43,774 bases of DNA from assembly GCA_027019605.1 (NCBI GenBank), contig JALUWJ010000190.1, positions 1-43,774 on the forward strand. Direction: 5' to 3'. The notes under the pieces are model-generated. The model worked only from the letters and a program-made list of their open reading frames with translations, did no database searches and was not told the origin of the DNA. The position numbers were made by a program, and so were the translations under genes. Position 1 is the stretch's first letter. Every line of letters begins with the position of its first letter. Positions 41,687 through 43,774 of this stretch are shown piece by piece. The stretch comes from Henriciella sp. Lineage in GTDB: Bacteria > Pseudomonadota > Alphaproteobacteria > Caulobacterales > Hyphomonadaceae.

Positions 41687-43008
41687 GACGTGCCTTTTTG
41701 GAGGTCTGCCCCGAGAGATTTCATATGCGCCATGAACTCCGGATAGCTGGTTGCGATCATTGCTGCATCGTCGATTGAGACCGGGTTTTGCGAAGCGGTG
41801 CCCATAATGAGTGCACTCATTGCGATCCGGTGATCATGATGGGTTTCGACCAGGCCGCCACCCGGCACCGCGCCTGCGCAGCCGTGCACGATAAATCCGT
41901 CTTTCGTCTCTTCGACCTCGACGCCATTGACGCGCAGCATCTCAACCACTGCTTTAATCCGGTCGCTTTCTTTGACGCGGAGTTCCTCTGCGCCTTTAAC
42001 CACTGTGGTTCCCGTCGCGAATGCGGCTAGGACGGCGAGGATCGGGAACTCGTCAATCATACTTGGGACCAGATCGACTGGAATCTCAGTGCCTTTGAGC
42101 TCGGCGCTCTCAAAGCTCATATCAATCAAGCGTTCCCCGGCCGCAGTGCCGACATCTTCAGCGCCGACATGCGCGCCCATTAAAGCCGCGGCGCGGTAGA
42201 ACCCATCGCGCGTTTCATTGGACATCATGCCTTCGACGACGACTCCGCCGCGCGGCGAAATCATTGCCGCGGCGGCCAAGAAAGCAGCAGAGCTTGGATC
42301 GCCCGGCACGATGGTTTCTTGCGCAAACAAGGATTGCCCGCCTTGAATCGAGACCACGTTCGCGGCGCCGTCGCGCTGACTGGTCACCTCAGCGCCAAAA
42401 CCACGAAGCATTCGCTCGGAATGATCGCGGGTGATGCGCGGTTCGCGCACTTGCGTTTCGCCTTGCGCATTCAGACCCGCAAGCAAGATGCAGGACTTGA
42501 CCTGCGCAGAGGCGTGCGGCGGCTGATACGAAATCGCGCTGAGATCGCTAAGTCCTTTCAGCGTGAGCGGCAGTGTTTTGCCGTCGCTGGCCTCATACTG
42601 GACGCCCATTTCGGTCAACGGATCGAGCACGCGCCCCATTGGCCTGCCAGACAGGCTTTCATCACCAATGAAGCGGGCTTCAACCGGATAACCGGCGACC
42701 ACGCCCAGCATCAGGCGCGAGCCGGTGCCTGAATTTCCGAAATCCAGGTCAATCTTTGGGGTCTGCAAGCCGCGCTCACCGACGCCGGTGACCTGCCAAG
42801 CGCCCTCACCGACGCGTTCAACATCAGCGCCAAGCGCGGCCATAACGCGGCCCGTGTTTAGGACGTCTTCGCCCTCGAGCAGTCCAGAAATTTCAGAAGT
42901 GCCTTTTGCAAGGCCGCCAAGAATAAGCGCGCGGTGGCTGCATGACTTATCGCCAGGCGCACGCAGAGTTCCGGTGATCTGTTTCACCGGATGGGAAGTC
43001 CACACCAT
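41683..43008 (-). CDS. aroA: 3-phosphoshikimate 1-carboxyvinyltransferase (EPSP synthase)
   Basis: Joins shikimate-3-phosphate and PEP in the aromatic pathway. The 441-residue protein has the two-domain inverse barrel with APGDKSCSHRALILGG (Lys21), DFGNSGTGSRLMLG, ESLSGRPMGRVLDPL, SAQVKSCILLAGLN, ELRVKESDRIKAV and ETHHDHRIAMSALIMG. The SAQVKS motif resembles class II enzymes, while Gly94 stands where the glyphosate-tolerant class II enzyme CP4 has Ala; tolerance cannot be predicted from this alone. It is the first gene of aroA-cmk-rpsA and is divergent from the FYDLN-acid gene. Confidence 0.96.
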   Translation of the reverse strand: MVWTSHPVKQITGTLRAPGDKSCSHRALILGGLAKGTSEISGLLEGEDVLNTGRVMAALGADVERVGEGAWQVTGVGERGLQTPKIDLDFGNSGTGSRLMLGVVAGYPVEARFIGDESLSGRPMGRVLDPLTEMGVQYEASDGKTLPLTLKGLSDLSAISYQPPHASAQVKSCILLAGLNAQGETQVREPRITRDHSERMLRGFGAEVTSQRDGAANVVSIQGGQSLFAQETIVPGDPSSAAFLAAAAMISPRGGVVVEGMMSNETRDGFYRAAALMGAHVGAEDVGTAAGERLIDMSFESAELKGTEIPVDLVPSMIDEFPILAVLAAFATGTTVVKGAEELRVKESDRIKAVVEMLRVNGVEVEETKDGFIVHGCAGAVPGGGLVETHHDHRIAMSALIMGTASQNPVSIDDAAMIATSYPEFMAHMKSLGADLQKGTS

Positions 43009-43108
43009 GTTCTAGTGGTTTCCTTTAGTTACAGTACCTAGCGAAAAGCGCTTTGACAGGCGGGAGCGTTTCTGGCAAGCGCGCCTGCAATGATTTTCTC
43101 ACCGACGG

Positions 43109-43645
43109 ATGAAAAATATGGCTGATCCCGAACTTGGTACCAAACAGGTTTGCCCGAATTGCGAGGCGAAGTTTTACGACCTGAACAAACGCCCTGCGAC
43201 GTGTCCCAAGTGTGGTCATTCTTTCGACCCTGCTGACGAAACCGCGCAGGCCACGAAGACGAAGGTCCGCACCGCTGCCGCTAAAGAGGCTGTTCCAGAG
43301 GACGAAGACGAAGATCTGGAAGAGGAAGAAAAGGCGAAAGCCGCAGCCGCAGCTGGTGAAGACGAAGAAGAGTCCAGCGAAGACGAAGCCAAGGAACTTG
43401 GCGGCGACGAGGACGAAGTTGTCCTTGATATGTCTGGCGGCGACGAAGATGACGACGCTGCACCTGGCAAGATGCCAGCTGGCTTCAGCGAAGACGGCGT
43501 CGATGACGATGATGATGACGATGACGAGGAAGACATCAATCTTGATGAAGAGTTCGACCTCGGCGATGACATCGAACTCGACGATGACAATGAACTCGGC
43601 GAACCCGACGCTGATGACATTGAGCCGGAAGGCGATGACAAATAG
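43109..43645 (+). CDS. FYDLN-acid domain protein (TIGR02300 family)
   Basis: A protein of 178 residues (175 if the second ATG at 43118 is the start, which is my preference because GGATGA lies just upstream of it). The N-terminus has a zinc-ribbon-like pair CPNC (15-18) and CPKC (32-35) around FYDLNKRPA, the motif that gives the family its name. The rest is extremely acidic and probably disordered, with runs of Asp and Glu. The family is nearly confined to alphaproteobacteria, and its function is unknown. It is divergent from aroA and precedes tRNA-Ala, an arrangement seen in related genomes as I recall. Confidence 0.88.
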   Translation: MKNMADPELGTKQVCPNCEAKFYDLNKRPATCPKCGHSFDPADETAQATKTKVRTAAAKEAVPEDEDEDLEEEEKAKAAAAAGEDEEESSEDEAKELGGDEDEVVLDMSGGDEDDDAAPGKMPAGFSEDGVDDDDDDDDEEDINLDEEFDLGDDIELDDDNELGEPDADDIEPEGDDK

Positions 43646-43653
43646 GGCTTGAT

Positions 43654-43685
43654 TGGCGGGCCTGGAAATTCTATGCCCGCCTTTC
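43654..43685 (+). terminator. Likely terminator after the FYDLN-acid gene
   Basis: GGCGGGC (43655-43661) pairs with GCCCGCC (43675-43681) around a 13-base loop, followed by a short TTTCC. The T-tract is weak, so termination may be partial and the tRNA-Ala beyond could receive read-through. Confidence 0.55.
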
Positions 43686-43695
43686 CATTAAAGAT

Positions 43696-43771
<76 letters not shown>

Positions 43772-43774
43772 TTT

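Overview
This window is core chromosome from an alphaproteobacterium, most likely a dimorphic or prosthecate type of the Caulobacterales/Hyphomonadaceae kind. The evidence is gene content and order: parB-parA-rsmG-mnmG-mnmE-rho-hemJ-hemE on one side and ppsR-maf-aroE-coaE-dnaQ/secB on the other is the arrangement known around the Caulobacter crescentus replication origin. A FYDLN-acid (TIGR02300-type) protein, a HemJ oxidase and CtrA-, parS- and GANTC-type sites agree with this. I cannot name genus or species from sequence alone.

Layout. (1) 1-3848, minus strand: the start of a Bcr/CflA-type MFS exporter gene cut by the window edge, then an envelope-glycan-like cassette of a GT2 glycosyltransferase, a methyltransferase and a large unrecognised membrane protein. 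(2) 3982-12876, plus strand: trmB, a secreted TonB_C-like protein, a cold-shock gene with a structured leader and its own terminator, then the transcription/translation operon rimP-nusA-ylxR-infB. A strong terminator follows infB, then a YcxB-like membrane gene is coupled to rbfA. (3) 12917-17393: accessory metabolism, with an HxlR regulator divergent from an HCCA-isomerase-like enzyme and sharing a palindrome, a small secreted protein, a PfkB adenosine kinase, an ATP-grasp enzyme and rlmB. (4) 17489-22575: tRNA-Tyr(GTA), tRNA-Gly(TCC), a 1101-residue Tricorn-like S41 protease and a CYP153-type P450. (5) 22738-31247, all minus: the left origin arm, with partition genes, rRNA/tRNA modification genes, rho and two heme genes. 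(6) 31248-31598: the only gene-free stretch over 300 bases, which I interpret as oriC. (7) 31599-38167, mostly plus: the right origin arm (ppsR, maf, aroE, coaE, dnaQ), then secB, a Tim44-like gene, mltA and an Smr gene. (8) 38253-43771: mscL, ihfB, rpsA, cmk and aroA on minus, then the FYDLN-acid gene and tRNA-Ala(GGC) on plus.

How it fits together. Genes point away from 31.25-31.6 kb on both sides, co-directional with outgoing forks. The intergenic region there has an A/T-rich block with two CtrA-type sites (TTAA-N7-TTAA), DnaA-box-like sites and seven GANTC (CcrM-type) sites, five of them within 40 bases. Two perfect parS palindromes and one with a single mismatch lie 4-6.5 kb to the left, inside rsmG, mnmG and mnmE, next to the parAB genes whose products would bind them.

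I did not find a clearly undescribed system. The best leads are the GANTC cluster in the putative origin, the cspA leader with competing hairpins, the HxlR palindrome, the YcxB-like gene placed between infB and rbfA, the terminator squeezed against ihfB, and the GT2/methyltransferase/membrane-protein cassette.
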